Assembly (NCBI RefSeq): GCF_022095615.2 | Contig: NZ_CP155559.1 | Location: forward strand, 32,501 to 82,500 | DNA: 50,000 nucleotides | From: Bacillus thuringiensis | GTDB taxonomy: Bacteria; Bacillota; Bacilli; Bacillales; Bacillaceae_G | Direction of reading: 5' to 3' | Part shown: positions 31,538 through 41,900 of the stretch, in pieces | Layout of the letters: the number at the start of each line of letters is the position of its first letter | Position numbering within the stretch: the first letter of the stretch is position 1 | Program-made: the position numbers and the translations under genes | Notes under the pieces: model-generated | Told to the model about the DNA's origin: nothing | Database searches by the model: none | What the model saw: only the letters and a program-made list of their open reading frames with translations

Positions 31538-31572
31538 AGGTACTCAGGGCGATTGCTCGGGGTGCCTTTTTA
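31538..31572 (+). terminator. Terminator after yabR
   Basis: AGGTACTC pairs with GGGGTGCCT (G-U pairs included), with further pairing inside a long loop, then TTTTT. Confidence 0.75.
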
Positions 31573-31610
31573 TATGTGAAAATATATTTTAAAAAAGTTT
31601 TCAAGATGTG

Positions 31611-31639
31611 TTGACTTTAAATTATATCTGAGGTAAGAT
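31611..31639 (+). promoter_or_regulatory. Sigma-A promoter of the tRNA-Met/tRNA-Glu unit
   Basis: TTGACT (31611-31616), a 17-bp spacer, and TAAGAT (31634-31639), ending 28 nt before tRNA-Met. Confidence 0.75.
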
Positions 31640-31667
31640 ACTAATTGTCCGTTAAATAAGACGACAT

Positions 31668-31741
31668 GGCGGTGTAGCTCAGCTGGCTAGAGCGTACGGT
31701 TCATACCCGTGAGGTCGGGGGTTCGATCCCCTCCGCCGCTA
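31668..31741 (+). tRNA. tRNA-Met (CAT), elongator
   Basis: A 74-nt cloverleaf starting GGCGGTGTAGCTCAGC. The anticodon loop is TTCATAC with anticodon CAT, and the T arm is GGGGGTTCGATCCCCTC. The acceptor pairs G1 with T72 and does not have the unpaired C1-A72 of an initiator. The sequence matches the B. subtilis elongator tRNA-Met as I remember it. No CCA end is encoded, so the CCA-adding enzyme is needed. Confidence 0.95.
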
Positions 31742-31754
31742 TATTTAATTTAAC

Positions 31755-31826
31755 GGCCCGTTGGTCAAGTGGTTAAGACACCGCCCTTTCACGGCGGTAA
31801 CACGGGTTCGAATCCCGTACGGGTCA
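31755..31826 (+). tRNA. tRNA-Glu (TTC)
   Basis: A 72-nt cloverleaf, GGCCCGTTGGTCAAGTGG at the 5' end, anticodon loop CTTTCAC with anticodon TTC, T arm CGGGTTCGAATCCCG. CCA is not encoded. It lies 13 nt after tRNA-Met and shares its promoter and terminator, the same pair found at this place in B. subtilis. Confidence 0.96.
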
Positions 31827-31830
31827 TCCT

Positions 31831-31868
31831 AAAAAGATCATGCAAATTTGCATGATCTTTTTTTTGTT
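31831..31868 (+). terminator. Terminator of the tRNA unit
   Basis: A 14-bp palindrome, AAAGATCATGCAAA / TTTGCATGATCTTT, followed by a T run. Confidence 0.92.
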
Positions 31869-31974
31869 AAATAAACTAAGACATACAACACTTCTACAAA
31901 ATCACCTTGCATTTTCTGAATTTTCTATTAAAATATTGAAAATAAATTACATACCGTGTATATATGTAGAGTTA

Positions 31975-31993
31975 TTTCGAATAAAAAGTCGAA
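31975..31993 (+). promoter_or_regulatory. Spo0A-box-like pair upstream of spoIIE
   Basis: TTTCGAA (31975-31981) and AGTCGAA (31987-31993) each match the 0A box TGNCGAA at six of seven positions. They start 12 bp apart and lie upstream of the -35, which is where activating 0A boxes occur in B. subtilis spoIIE. Confidence 0.6.
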
Positions 31994-32019
31994 CGATTAT
32001 AAAAGTGAAAACTGTTGTT

Positions 32020-32052
32020 TTGACAAAAATCCCAATAATAATCTTTTATAAT
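32020..32052 (+). promoter_or_regulatory. Spo0A-dependent sigma-A promoter of spoIIE
   Basis: Perfect TTGACA (32020-32025) and TATAAT (32047-32052) but separated by 21 bp, far from the usual 17. This odd spacing is a known property of Spo0A-activated promoters such as spoIIE and spoIIG, where Spo0A~P repositions sigma-A. Confidence 0.85.
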
Positions 32053-32087
32053 GACAGTAATTAAACTATGCAGGTGGTGTTAAAAAT

Positions 32088-34559
32088 ATGCCTAAAGCAG
32101 GAAGGAATACTATGAATACAAGTGCATTGGCAATGAATGAGAGTCAGCTTGGAGCAGTAAAGTGGACGAGTAAGTTGCGAATGAAGTTTGAACAGGTTTT
32201 CTTTAGATGGGGATTTATTATTGTTGTTATTGGTTTTCTTTTGGGACGAGCATATATATTAACAAACATTTTACCGTTTGCACTGCCGTTTTTTGCTGCT
32301 GTTTATGTTATGAAGCGGGATAAAATGCCGCTCGCGTTCTTGGCTCTAATGGGGGGCGCACTTTCAGTTTCGATAGATAATTTATTCTTTACCTTTGCAT
32401 CTATTTTTACTTTCTTCATTTATAATATCTTCTTTAGTCGGTTTACACGTAAAACTGTTGGACTTGTTCCATTCCAAGTATTTATCTCCGCATTAACCGC
32501 ACATTTAGTTGTCGTATATTTTGCACAACAAACTGTCACCATGTACGATCTACTCGTTAGTACGATTGAGGCAGGGCTTAGCTTCGTATTAACTATGATA
32601 TTTTTACAAAGTGTTCCGCTTTTATTAGAAAGAAAAGGTAAACAGCAAGCGTTAGAGACAGAAGAAATTGTTTGTTTAATTATATTACTAGCATCTGTTT
32701 TAACAGGTACAACAGATTGGTTTGTATATGATGCTTCTATTCAACATATCTTTACTAGGTATTTAGTGCTCGTGTTTGCATTTATCGCGGGGGCCGCTAC
32801 AGGATCTACAGTGGGGGTTGTAACTGGATTAATATTAAGTTTAGCCAATGTCTCCAGCTTATCTCAACTTAGTCTGTTAGCCTTTTCTGGGTTGCTAGGT
32901 GGTTTGTTGAAAGAAGGGAAGCGTTTAGGTGTTAGTTTAGGTTTATTAATTGGGACGAGCTTGATTACGCTATATGTAGACAAGCAAACAAACATTGTGA
33001 CAACTTTAATTGAATCTGGTGTGGCAATTGCTTTCTTCTTATTAACGCCGAAACTTGTTATGGATCGTATTGCTAAATTTATGCCAGGCACACAGGAACA
33101 TTCGCAAGATCAACAACAGTATTTAAGAAGGATGCGCGATGTTACAGCGAGTAAGATTAATCAATTTGCCAATGTATTTGCTGCTTTATCTAATAGTTTT
33201 TCTGTATATGGATATGTAGAGGAGGAAGATAAGGAGACAGAAGCAGATTTGTTCTTAAGTACAATTACTGCAAAAACATGTCAAACATGCTTTAAAAAGG
33301 ACCAATGTTGGGTAGTTAACTTCGACAAAACGTATGATTATATGAAACAAATAATGAGCGAAACGGAAGAGGGGACGTTGCAGCATAATCGGAAGTTAGT
33401 TCGTGAGTGGGACAAGCATTGTGTGAGAGGGAAGAAAGTGACGGATTTAGTAGCAGGCGAATTAGATCACTTCTATGAGGGACAAAAATTACGAAAACAA
33501 ATGAAAGAAAATCGTAGAATAGTAGCGGAGCAACTATTAGGTGTATCAAAAGTTATGGAAGATTTCGCTAAGGAGATACAAAGAGAACGAGAAAATCATC
33601 AAGTACAGGAAGAACAGATTCTGCAAGCGTTTCGTGATTTTGGTGTAGAAATAGAGCATGTTGATATTTATTGTTTAGATAGAGGGGGTATTGATATTGA
33701 AATGTTGATTCCAGTTGCATCTAATGAACATGGGGAATGTGAAAAGTTAGTTGCGCCTATGCTTTCTGATATTCTAAAGGAAAACATTGTTGTTAAACAT
33801 GAAGAAAAATCTTCTTATCCGAACGGCCATAGCTTAATATCATTTGGTTCGGCAAAAACGTATTCTCTTGATACGGGGTTGGCCACAGCCGCAAAAGGCG
33901 GTGGGTTTGTTTCGGGTGATTCTTATGCGATGGTGGATTTGAGTGTTGGTAAATATGCGCTTGCAATTAGTGATGGTATGGGAAATGGGCAAAGAGCGCA
34001 TATGGAGAGTAAAGAAACGGTAAAATTATTGCAAAAAATACTTCAATCAGGCATTGATGAGGAAATAGCGATTAAGTCTATCAATTCTATTCTTTCTTTA
34101 AGAACAACAGAAGAGATGTTTACGACGTTAGATTTAGCTATGGTAGATTTGCGGGATGCGAGTGCGAAATTTTTAAAGATTGGATCAACGCCGAGTTTTG
34201 TTAAACGCGCAAATAATATTTTGAAAATTGAGGCAAGTAATTTACCGATGGGGATTATCGAGGATGTTGAAGTTGATGTAGTAGGTGAACAATTAAAAAC
34301 AGGTGATATCCTTATTATGATGAGCGATGGGATTTTCGAGGGAGCGCAACATGTGGAGAATCATGAACTATGGATGAAACGGAAAATTAAAGAATTACAA
34401 ACCGAAGATCCGCAAGAAATTGCTGATATCATTATGGAAGAAGTGATTCGTTCGGGTGATGGTTATATAAATGACGATATGACTATTGTTGTGGCGAAAG
34501 TGAAGAAAAATATGCCGAAGTGGGCTACGATTCCAATTGTAGGAATGCAGGCACAATAA
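32088..34559 (+). CDS. spoIIE: Stage II sporulation protein E (SpoIIE phosphatase)
   Basis: An 823-residue SpoIIE. The N-terminal third (about 40-325) has roughly ten transmembrane segments (FIIVVIGFLLGRAYILTNIL at the start). A central regulatory region (about 325-590) with cysteines (AKTCQTCFKKDQCW) mediates FtsZ contact and oligomerisation. The C-terminal PP2C domain (about 590-810) has ISDGMGNGQRAH and MSDGIFEG...NDDMTIVVAKV. The phosphatase removes phosphate from SpoIIAA to free sigma-F in the forespore and is also placed at the polar septum. ATG 32088 has AGGTGGTG upstream. The next gene is tilS; yabS and yabT are absent. Confidence 0.97.
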   Translation: MPKAGRNTMNTSALAMNESQLGAVKWTSKLRMKFEQVFFRWGFIIVVIGFLLGRAYILTNILPFALPFFAAVYVMKRDKMPLAFLALMGGALSVSIDNLFFTFASIFTFFIYNIFFSRFTRKTVGLVPFQVFISALTAHLVVVYFAQQTVTMYDLLVSTIEAGLSFVLTMIFLQSVPLLLERKGKQQALETEEIVCLIILLASVLTGTTDWFVYDASIQHIFTRYLVLVFAFIAGAATGSTVGVVTGLILSLANVSSLSQLSLLAFSGLLGGLLKEGKRLGVSLGLLIGTSLITLYVDKQTNIVTTLIESGVAIAFFLLTPKLVMDRIAKFMPGTQEHSQDQQQYLRRMRDVTASKINQFANVFAALSNSFSVYGYVEEEDKETEADLFLSTITAKTCQTCFKKDQCWVVNFDKTYDYMKQIMSETEEGTLQHNRKLVREWDKHCVRGKKVTDLVAGELDHFYEGQKLRKQMKENRRIVAEQLLGVSKVMEDFAKEIQRERENHQVQEEQILQAFRDFGVEIEHVDIYCLDRGGIDIEMLIPVASNEHGECEKLVAPMLSDILKENIVVKHEEKSSYPNGHSLISFGSAKTYSLDTGLATAAKGGGFVSGDSYAMVDLSVGKYALAISDGMGNGQRAHMESKETVKLLQKILQSGIDEEIAIKSINSILSLRTTEEMFTTLDLAMVDLRDASAKFLKIGSTPSFVKRANNILKIEASNLPMGIIEDVEVDVVGEQLKTGDILIMMSDGIFEGAQHVENHELWMKRKIKELQTEDPQEIADIIMEEVIRSGDGYINDDMTIVVAKVKKNMPKWATIPIVGMQAQ

Positions 34560-34596
34560 ATTTTAAGTGTGAGGTTTCTCTATCGTTATTTCTTTC

Positions 34597-34628
34597 TAAA
34601 AACCTAGGTGGATACCTAGGTTTTTTTA
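34597..34628 (+). terminator. Terminator after spoIIE
   Basis: Stem AAAAACCTAGG / CCTAGGTTTTT with loop TGGATA, followed by T residues. Confidence 0.93.
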
Positions 34629-34792
34629 CTTTAAAAGATAATGTTATTATTTTTGTGAATATGTACGGATGATGTAAGATAAAAATGTAATTTTTGTATA
34701 TCTTTTTTTTGCACAATGTTTGTAAAAGTTGTACCATTATAAACAAGGTAACTAACGTTGCTGTTCTTGTTTAATGAAAGGTGATTACGAAG

Positions 34793-36223
34793 TTGAAAGA
34801 TACATTTGTTGAGAAGGTAGATGACTTTGTAAAGCAGCATGATGTATTAAAGGAACGTTCAACGATTGTCGTAGGGGTTTCTGGTGGTCCTGACTCTTTG
34901 GCTCTTCTATATTATTTGTTAGAAAAAAGAGCAGCAAAACAATTTGAAATTGTAGTGGCACATGTGGATCATATGTTTAGAGGTGATGAATCTCATGAGG
35001 ACCTACAGTTTGTGCAGAACCTTTGTAAAGGGTTGGGAGTTATTTGCGAAACGATAAGGATTAATGTGTCGCAATATCAACAGCAATACGGAATGAATGC
35101 ACAGGTTGCTGCTAGAGAATGCAGATATGCATTTTTGGAAAGAATAATGAAGAAATATGATGCGAGATATGTAGCTCTTGGACATCATGGTGATGATCAA
35201 GTAGAGACGATTTTAATGCGCCTTGTACGAGGGAGTACTCCGGAAGGATATGCAGGAATTGCAGTGAAGCGTCCTTTTCATAATGGGTATTTAATTAGGC
35301 CGTTACTTGGAGTAACGAAGGAAGAAATTGTTGATTACTGTGATAAGCTAAAAATAATTCCCCGTATAGATCCAAGCAATAAAAAGGAAGTATATACAAG
35401 GAATCGATTACGTAAATATGTCATTCCTCATTTGAAAGAAGAAAATCCACAAGTGCATGAGAAATTTCAAAAATTTAGCGTGCAGATGCAAGAGGATGAG
35501 GCTTATTTGCAGGAATTAGCTTTTGAGAAAATGAATAAAGTAATTACAAAAAAAAGTGATAAACAAATTAGCTTATCAATTCCTGCCTTTGAATCCATGT
35601 CTATGCCTTTACAAAGAAGAGGGATTCAACTAATATTAAACTATCTTTATGAATATAAGGTTCCATCTTCTCTTTCCTCTATACATATTGACAAAGTGAT
35701 TGAGTTTTTTAAGCGGACACAACCTTCGGGTTCACTTGATTTCCCAGGTGATTTAAAAATTGTTCGCACATACGAGGAGTGTAGCTTTGGATTTAAACAA
35801 GGAATTGTTTCTCCTTTTTCACAAGATTTATCAGTACCCGGGACAATTACGCTATCGAACGGGGATAAACTTGTAATAGAGGTGAGCGAAGATATACCAA
35901 GTAACATGAATGAAACAGTATTTGTTGCTAAGTATAATGATATATCATATCCACTTCGTATTCGTTCTAGGGAAAATGGAGATCGTATGTCAATACAAGG
36001 TATGAATGGCACAAAAAAGATAAAAACTATTTTTATCGAAGCAAAAGTACCAAGAGAAAAAAGAGAAGAATGGCCGATCGTTTGTGATGCAAGTGGTAAT
36101 ATTATTTGGGTACCCTTGTTGAAGCGATCTGCATTTGCTATTTCGAAAGAGATGGCAAAGAAGGATAAATATATGATTATTCACTACAAAAGCAAGGAGT
36201 CTTCCGGGAGGATAATGAAATGA
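34793..36223 (+). CDS. tilS: tRNA(Ile) lysidine synthase
   Basis: A 476-residue TilS, which uses ATP and lysine to turn C34 of tRNA-Ile(CAT) into lysidine, so that it reads AUA. The PP-loop SGGPDS is near residues 27-32. [11 protein letters not shown] near 58, [10 protein letters not shown] near 105 and [13 protein letters not shown] near 128 are conserved. A C-terminal TilS domain follows (RSRENGDRM near 390). The start is TTG 34793 with AAGGTGAT (34776-34783) at a 9-nt distance; GTG 34781 would overlap that RBS. The stop overlaps the hprT start, a conserved pairing. Confidence 0.95.
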   Translation: MKDTFVEKVDDFVKQHDVLKERSTIVVGVSGGPDSLALLYYLLEKRAAKQFEIVVAHVDHMFRGDESHEDLQFVQNLCKGLGVICETIRINVSQYQQQYGMNAQVAARECRYAFLERIMKKYDARYVALGHHGDDQVETILMRLVRGSTPEGYAGIAVKRPFHNGYLIRPLLGVTKEEIVDYCDKLKIIPRIDPSNKKEVYTRNRLRKYVIPHLKEENPQVHEKFQKFSVQMQEDEAYLQELAFEKMNKVITKKSDKQISLSIPAFESMSMPLQRRGIQLILNYLYEYKVPSSLSSIHIDKVIEFFKRTQPSGSLDFPGDLKIVRTYEECSFGFKQGIVSPFSQDLSVPGTITLSNGDKLVIEVSEDIPSNMNETVFVAKYNDISYPLRIRSRENGDRMSIQGMNGTKKIKTIFIEAKVPREKREEWPIVCDASGNIIWVPLLKRSAFAISKEMAKKDKYMIIHYKSKESSGRIMK

Positions 36224-36762
36224 TGAATCAAGATATCGAAAAAGTATTAATTTCTGAAGAACAAATACAAGAAAAGGTGCGCGAATTAGGTGCAATTATT
36301 GCAGAGGATTATAAAAACACAGTACCTCTTGCGATTGGTGTATTAAAAGGCGCAATGCCATTCATGGCAGATTTATTAAAGAGAACAGATACATATCTTG
36401 AAATGGATTTTATGGCTGTATCTAGTTACGGTCACTCTACTGTTTCAACAGGCGAAGTGAAAATTTTAAAAGATCTTGATACTTCTGTAGAAGGTCGCGA
36501 TATTTTAATCGTTGAAGATATTATTGATAGCGGTCTTACGCTAAGTTACTTAGTAGACCTATTTAAATATCGTAAAGCGAAGTCTGTAAAAATTGTTACG
36601 TTATTAGATAAACCGACAGGCCGCAAGGTTGACTTGAAAGCGGATTATGTTGGATTTACTGTTCCGCATGAATTTGTTGTAGGATATGGATTAGATTATA
36701 AAGAGCAGTACCGTAATCTTCCTTATGTAGGAGTATTAAAACCAAGTGTTTACTCAAATTAA
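36220..36762 (+). CDS. hprT: Hypoxanthine phosphoribosyltransferase
   Basis: A 180-residue purine-salvage enzyme that makes IMP or GMP from the base and PRPP. The PRPP loop is [17 protein letters not shown] near residues 93-109, and the end [16 protein letters not shown] is typical. In B. subtilis HprT partners with TilS in activating ftsH transcription and is regulated by ppGpp. ATG 36220 is followed by a second ATG (36223); GGGAGG at 36206-36211 suits the first. The 4-nt overlap with tilS indicates coupling. PRPP comes from Prs (19772). Confidence 0.96.
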   Translation: MMNQDIEKVLISEEQIQEKVRELGAIIAEDYKNTVPLAIGVLKGAMPFMADLLKRTDTYLEMDFMAVSSYGHSTVSTGEVKILKDLDTSVEGRDILIVEDIIDSGLTLSYLVDLFKYRKAKSVKIVTLLDKPTGRKVDLKADYVGFTVPHEFVVGYGLDYKEQYRNLPYVGVLKPSVYSN

Positions 36763-36847
36763 TTAAATACAGGCGTTACAATTGTATAGGAAAGTTTTTC
36801 TATGTTACGATTTACAATAGTGTTTATGCCGTGAGAGGAGGTTAGGA

Positions 36848-38749
36848 ATGAATCGTATCTTCCGTAATACCATCTTTTATTTACTGATATTCCTAGTAGT
36901 AATTGGAATCGTGAGCTATTTTAATGGTTCGACACAAAAAACGACATCAGTTAGCTACGATAAATTCATTACTAAACTAGAAAAAGGTGAAGTGCGTAAT
37001 GTGCAACTTCAACCGAAAAATGGTGTATTTGAGGTAAAAGGACAATTTAACAACTCTAGCCAAGGAGAACAATTTGTTACTTATGCACCAAATACTGAGG
37101 AATTACAAAAGAAAATTAATGACAAAGCGCAAGGTGCTGAAGTTAAGTATCAACCAGCAGAAGAAACAAGTGCTTGGGTAACGTTCTTTACTTCTATCAT
37201 TCCGTTCGTCATTATCTTCATTTTATTCTTCTTCTTATTAAACCAGGCTCAGGGCGGCGGTAGCCGTGTTATGAACTTCGGGAAAAGTAAGGCGAAGTTA
37301 TATAATGACGAAAAGAAAAAAGTTCGTTTCAGAGATGTTGCTGGAGCGGATGAAGAGAAACAAGAGCTTGTTGAGGTAGTTGAATTCTTGAAAGATCCTC
37401 GTAAGTTCGCTGAAGTTGGTGCCCGTATTCCGAAGGGTGTTCTATTAGTAGGACCTCCAGGTACAGGTAAAACTTTACTAGCACGTGCCGTTGCAGGTGA
37501 GGCAGGCGTTCCATTCTTCTCTATCAGTGGTTCTGATTTCGTAGAGATGTTCGTCGGTGTCGGTGCATCCCGTGTACGTGATTTATTCGAAAATGCAAAG
37601 AAAAATGCTCCTTGTATCATTTTCATTGATGAAATTGATGCGGTAGGACGTCAACGTGGCGCAGGTCTTGGCGGTGGCCATGATGAGCGTGAGCAAACGC
37701 TGAACCAATTACTTGTTGAAATGGATGGATTCGGTGCAAACGAAGGTATTATTATCATCGCTGCAACAAACCGACCTGATATTCTTGACCCAGCATTATT
37801 ACGTCCAGGTCGTTTTGACCGTCAAATTACAGTAGATCGTCCAGATGTAAATGGTCGTGAAGCTGTACTTAAAGTACATGCTCGTAATAAACCGCTTGCT
37901 GATAATATCAACTTAAGAGCAATTGCAACTCGTACACCAGGGTTCTCTGGTGCCGATCTTGAAAACTTATTAAACGAAGCTGCTTTAGTAGCTGCGCGTC
38001 AAGATAAGAAGAAAATTGATATGAGTGACATTGATGAAGCGACGGATCGTGTTATTGCAGGTCCAGCTAAGAAAAGCCGTGTTATCTCTGAAAAAGAACG
38101 TAATATCGTTGCATTCCATGAAGCTGGCCATACTGTAATTGGTGTTGTCCTTGATGAAGCAGATATCGTTCATAAAGTAACAATTGTCCCTCGTGGTCAA
38201 GCAGGTGGATATGCAGTAATGCTTCCGAAAGAAGATCGTTACTTCATGACAAAACCAGAGTTACTTGATAAAATCACTGGTTTACTTGGTGGTCGAGTAG
38301 CTGAAGAGATTGTGTTTGGTGAAGCAAGCACAGGTGCTCACAACGACTTCCAACGTGCGACTGGTATTGCAAGACGTATGGTTACGGAATTCGGTATGAG
38401 TGATAAGCTGGGACCGATGCAATTCGGTAGCTCACAAGGTGGTCAAGTGTTCTTAGGAAGAGATTTCCATTCGGAACAAAACTACAGTGATGCAATTGCA
38501 CATGAAATTGATGTGGAAATGCAAACGATTATAAAAGAATGTTATGCTCGCGCGAACCAAATTCTTACTGAAAAACGTGATAAGCTAGATCTTATTGCGA
38601 AAACGTTACTTGAAGTAGAAACGTTAGATGCAGAGCAAATCAATCATTTATATGATTACGGCAGATTACCAGAGCGTCCAACATCTTCGGATGATGTGAA
38701 AGTAAACATCAATATGAAGAAGGACGATGAAGACGTAGAAGATAAGTAA
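36848..38749 (+). CDS. ftsH: ATP-dependent zinc metalloprotease FtsH
   Basis: A 633-residue membrane-bound AAA protease that clears misfolded membrane proteins and regulatory proteins such as Spo0E-type phosphatases. Two transmembrane segments (about 7-24 and 110-130) flank a small external domain. Walker A GPPGTGKT is at 202-209, Walker [13 protein letters not shown] near 255, the second region of homology ends in PGRFDRQI, and the zinc motif HEAGH is at 424-428. An acidic Asp/Glu-rich tail ends the protein. RBS GAGAGGAGG precedes ATG 36848. A strong terminator follows. Confidence 0.98.
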   Translation: MNRIFRNTIFYLLIFLVVIGIVSYFNGSTQKTTSVSYDKFITKLEKGEVRNVQLQPKNGVFEVKGQFNNSSQGEQFVTYAPNTEELQKKINDKAQGAEVKYQPAEETSAWVTFFTSIIPFVIIFILFFFLLNQAQGGGSRVMNFGKSKAKLYNDEKKKVRFRDVAGADEEKQELVEVVEFLKDPRKFAEVGARIPKGVLLVGPPGTGKTLLARAVAGEAGVPFFSISGSDFVEMFVGVGASRVRDLFENAKKNAPCIIFIDEIDAVGRQRGAGLGGGHDEREQTLNQLLVEMDGFGANEGIIIIAATNRPDILDPALLRPGRFDRQITVDRPDVNGREAVLKVHARNKPLADNINLRAIATRTPGFSGADLENLLNEAALVAARQDKKKIDMSDIDEATDRVIAGPAKKSRVISEKERNIVAFHEAGHTVIGVVLDEADIVHKVTIVPRGQAGGYAVMLPKEDRYFMTKPELLDKITGLLGGRVAEEIVFGEASTGAHNDFQRATGIARRMVTEFGMSDKLGPMQFGSSQGGQVFLGRDFHSEQNYSDAIAHEIDVEMQTIIKECYARANQILTEKRDKLDLIAKTLLEVETLDAEQINHLYDYGRLPERPTSSDDVKVNINMKKDDEDVEDK

Positions 38750-38754
38750 GAGAT

Positions 38755-38783
38755 AAAGGAGTGACAATTGTCACTCCTTTTTT
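38755..38783 (+). terminator. Terminator after ftsH
   Basis: Palindrome AAAGGAGTGACAATTGTCACTCCTTT (written here only by its arms AAAGGAGTGACA and TGTCACTCCTTT) followed by T residues. The 190 bp from here to coaX show no gene. Confidence 0.94.
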
Positions 38784-38972
38784 ATTTGTAGAAAAATACT
38801 AAGTCGGAAAAAATTAAAATAAAATTAGTATTAAAAATTGAAATAGAGAGTAATCTTTTTGTAAAATGATGAGGATAGAAAAGCTGATTATATAAGTATG
38901 TGTGATATGATGTTTTTATAAGTTTTATACATACTACATAAATATAGATTAAATAAGATAAGTGGTGAGAAT

Positions 38973-39761
38973 ATGATTTTTGTATTGGATGTAGGGAACA
39001 CAAATGCTGTACTAGGCGTGTTTGAAGAGGGGGAACTTCGTCAACATTGGCGCATGGAAACAGATCGTCATAAGACAGAAGATGAATATGGAATGCTTGT
39101 AAAGCAGTTGCTTGAGCATGAGGGTCTTTCGTTTGAAGATGTGAAAGGTATTATCGTGTCTTCAGTCGTACCACCAATTATGTTTGCTTTAGAGCGCATG
39201 TGTGAAAAGTATTTTAAAATTAAACCGCTTGTAGTAGGTCCTGGAATAAAAACGGGGCTAAATATTAAATATGAAAATCCACGTGAAGTAGGCGCGGACC
39301 GAATTGTAAATGCAGTAGCAGGAATCCACTTATATGGAAGTCCGCTTATTATTGTCGATTTTGGTACGGCTACTACATATTGTTATATTAACGAAGAAAA
39401 GCATTATATGGGTGGAGTTATTACGCCGGGAATTATGATTTCAGCAGAGGCTTTATATAGTAGAGCGGCAAAACTTCCTCGTATTGAAATTACAAAGCCA
39501 AGCAGTGTTGTTGGAAAGAATACGGTAAGTGCGATGCAATCTGGTATTCTTTATGGTTATGTTGGACAAGTGGAAGGTATTGTTAAGCGTATGAAAGAGG
39601 AAGCTAAACAAGAACCGAAAGTTATTGCAACAGGTGGATTGGCGAAATTAATTTCAGAAGAATCGAATGTAATTGATGTTGTAGATCCATTCTTAACATT
39701 AAAAGGTTTGTATATGTTATACGAGCGTAATGCAAATTTACAGCATGAGAAAGGTGAATAA
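38973..39761 (+). CDS. coaX: Type III pantothenate kinase
   Basis: A 262-residue CoaX, the ATP-dependent first step of coenzyme A synthesis and not related to E. coli CoaA. ASKHA-fold motifs: the N-terminal phosphate loop [27 protein letters not shown] near residue 108, [13 protein letters not shown] near 127, and ATGGLAKLI near 212. RBS AAGTGGTGAG precedes ATG 38973. The next gene, hslO, follows after 6 bp, so they form an operon. The type III enzyme is normal for Bacillus and is the essential form in B. anthracis. Confidence 0.96.
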
Positions 39762-39767
39762 ATAAGT

Positions 39768-40643
39768 ATGAAAGATTATTTAGTAAAAGCGTTAGCATTT
39801 GATGGAGAAGTACGTGCGTATAGTGTACGTACAACAAACACGGTAAGTGAGGCCCAAAAACGTCATGATACGTGGAGAACAGCTTCAGCAGCACTTGGTC
39901 GCTCTTTAACTGCCGGAACAATAATGGGAGCGATGTTAAAAGGTGACCAAAAGTTAACAATTAAGGTAGAAGGTAACGGTCCGATTGGCCCGATCTTAGT
40001 AGATGCTCATGCAAATGGAGATGTACGTGGCTATGTAACGAATCCGCATGTTGATTTTGAAGGAACAGAACAAGGGAAATTACGTGTATATCAAGCGGTT
40101 GGTACAGAAGGATTTGTAACAGTAATTAAAGATATTGGTATGCGTGAGCCGTTTGTCGGCCAATCTCCAATCGTTTCGGGAGAATTAGGAGAAGACTTCA
40201 CGTATTATTTCGCAGTTTCTGAGCAGACACCTTCTTCTGTAGGTGTTGGTGTTCTTGTAAATGGAGATGACAGCATATTAGCAGCAGGTGGATTTATTCT
40301 TCAAATTATGCCAGGCGCACAGGAGGAAACAATCTCATTCATTGAAGATCGTTTGCAAAAAATTCCTCCTGTATCAACATTGATCGAACAGGGGCTGTCT
40401 CCAGAAGAGGTACTATATGCAGTCCTTGGGGAAGATAAAGTAAAAGTATTAGAAACGATGGATGTTCAATTTAATTGTACGTGCTCACGCGAACGTATTG
40501 AGAGTGTGTTAATTAGTTTAGGTAAAACAGAGTTAGAGCAAATTCGTGAAGAAGACGAAGAGACAGAAGTTCATTGCCATTTCTGTAATGAACGACATAA
40601 GTTCTCTAAAGAAGATATTACAAATTTAATTGAGAATTTGTAA
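39768..40643 (+). CDS. hslO: Redox-regulated Hsp33 chaperonin
   Basis: A 291-residue Hsp33. This holdase is switched on by oxidation of a zinc-bound cysteine cluster. The C-terminal redox switch is visible as FNCTCSR near residue 236 and CHFCNERH near 268, giving four cysteines in the CxC / CxxC pattern. The N-terminal body has [16 protein letters not shown] and [15 protein letters not shown] 39768 has AGGTGAATA upstream. It is joined to coaX; in B. subtilis a PrsA-like gene (yacD) follows, but here cysK does. Confidence 0.97.
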   Translation: MKDYLVKALAFDGEVRAYSVRTTNTVSEAQKRHDTWRTASAALGRSLTAGTIMGAMLKGDQKLTIKVEGNGPIGPILVDAHANGDVRGYVTNPHVDFEGTEQGKLRVYQAVGTEGFVTVIKDIGMREPFVGQSPIVSGELGEDFTYYFAVSEQTPSSVGVGVLVNGDDSILAAGGFILQIMPGAQEETISFIEDRLQKIPPVSTLIEQGLSPEEVLYAVLGEDKVKVLETMDVQFNCTCSRERIESVLISLGKTELEQIREEDEETEVHCHFCNERHKFSKEDITNLIENL

Positions 40644-40677
40644 TAAGGAAATCAAGGGGATTCACCCTCTAAATAGA

Positions 40678-40706
40678 TTGACAAACAGGGAATTTTCTGA
40701 CAAAAT
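40678..40706 (+). promoter_or_regulatory. Possible sigma-A promoter of cysK
   Basis: Consensus TTGACA (40678-40683), a 17-bp spacer, and weak CAAAAT (40701-40706). Between it and the gene is an A/T-rich stretch containing CCAATAAAAATAC, which loosely resembles a CymR-type operator, but I cannot confirm that. Confidence 0.4.
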
Positions 40707-40756
40707 CTAAATATAGATAAAACCAATAAAAATACTCGGTGTTAGGAGTGACAGGA

Positions 40757-41680
40757 ATGCGAGTGGCACAATCAGTTTCAGAATTAATCGGGAAAACGCC
40801 GATCGTTAAGTTGAACCGCATCGTAGAATCAGACAGCGCAGATATATACTTAAAATTAGAATTTATGAATCCGGGGAGCAGTGTTAAAGATCGTATTGCA
40901 TTAGCTATGATTGAAGATGCTGAAAAAAAAGGATTATTAAAAGAAGGCGATACAATCATTGAACCGACAAGTGGTAACACAGGAATTGGTTTAGCGATGG
41001 TAGCGGCCGCTAAAGGATATAAGGCAATTTTAGTAATGCCAGAAACAATGAGTATTGAGCGTCGTAATTTATTACGTGCTTACGGTGCAGAATTAGTATT
41101 GACTCCAGGGCCTGAAGGAATGGGTGGAGCGATTCGTCAAGCGACTGAATTAGCAAAAGAGCATGGCTACTTTATACCGCAACAGTTCAAAAACCAATCG
41201 AATCCAGAAATTCATCGTTTAACAACAGGGCCAGAAATTGTTGAACAAATGGGCGACCAATTAGATGCGTTTATTGCAGGCATTGGTACAGGTGGAACGA
41301 TTACTGGTGCTGGTGAAGTACTGAAGGAAGCGTATAAAGATATTAAAATTTATGCAGTAGAACCTGCGGATTCACCAGTATTATCTGGTGGGAAACCGGG
41401 TCCACATAAAATCCAAGGAATCGGGGCGGGATTCATCCCGGAGACATTGGATGTAGAAGTATATGATGAAATTGTTCAAGTGAAAACAGAGCAAGCATTT
41501 GAATATGCAAGAAGAGTGGCTAAAGAAGAAGGTATTTTAGTGGGTATCTCTTCTGGAGCAGTTATTTATGCAGCAACAGAAATTGCGAAAAAGTTAGGTA
41601 AAGGGAAAAAGGTACTTGTTATTATCCCGAGTAACGGTGAACGTTATTTAAGTACACCACTTTATCAATTTGAGTCTTAA
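40757..41680 (+). CDS. cysK: Cysteine synthase (O-acetylserine sulfhydrylase)
   Basis: A 307-residue PLP enzyme that makes cysteine from O-acetylserine and sulfide. The PLP lysine is in [12 protein letters not shown] near residue 41-44, the substrate loop is [12 protein letters not shown] near 68, and [14 protein letters not shown] near 175 binds phosphate. In B. subtilis CysK also acts as a partner that turns on the repressor CymR. ATG 40757 is chosen because TAGGAG (40743-40748) lies eight bases upstream; a GTG at 40739 is too early. It is monocistronic, with a terminator after it. Confidence 0.96.
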   Translation: MRVAQSVSELIGKTPIVKLNRIVESDSADIYLKLEFMNPGSSVKDRIALAMIEDAEKKGLLKEGDTIIEPTSGNTGIGLAMVAAAKGYKAILVMPETMSIERRNLLRAYGAELVLTPGPEGMGGAIRQATELAKEHGYFIPQQFKNQSNPEIHRLTTGPEIVEQMGDQLDAFIAGIGTGGTITGAGEVLKEAYKDIKIYAVEPADSPVLSGGKPGPHKIQGIGAGFIPETLDVEVYDEIVQVKTEQAFEYARRVAKEEGILVGISSGAVIYAATEIAKKLGKGKKVLVIIPSNGERYLSTPLYQFES

Positions 41681-41693
41681 TTATATGCGATTG

Positions 41694-41728
41694 AAAAAGC
41701 ATCCTTGAAAAAGGATGCTTTTTCTTTT
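41694..41728 (+). terminator. Terminator after cysK
   Basis: Stem AAAAAGCATCCTT / AAGGATGCTTTTT with GAAA loop, then more T residues. Confidence 0.95.
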
Positions 41729-41787
41729 TGGATTGGAAATAGGAAAAGAGTGAATGACTAGAAAACTTCATGTAAAATAAGAGGTAG

Positions 41788-41793
41788 TATAAT
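41788..41793 (+). promoter_or_regulatory. Candidate -10 of the folate (pab) operon
   Basis: A perfect TATAAT lies 108 bp before pabB. The -35 position gives no good hexamer. It is the best -10 candidate in the gap between the cysK terminator and pabB. Confidence 0.4.
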
Positions 41794-41822
41794 TAATTTA
41801 TTTTCACTAGCCTTCGAGTATA

Positions 41823-41874
41823 ACCCTTCTATATACATAACGAATGTAGTTTGAAGTGGTTAATATAAGAGGGT
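41823..41874 (+). other. Imperfect hairpin in the pab operon leader
   Basis: ACCCTTCTATAT (41823-41834) pairs with ATATAAGAGGGT (41863-41874): two 5-bp arms separated by a 2-base mismatch, with a 28-nt loop. It is not followed by T residues. Whether it forms or matters is unknown. Confidence 0.3.
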
Positions 41875-41900
41875 GGGATAAAAGAAGACGGGGTGTTGAT

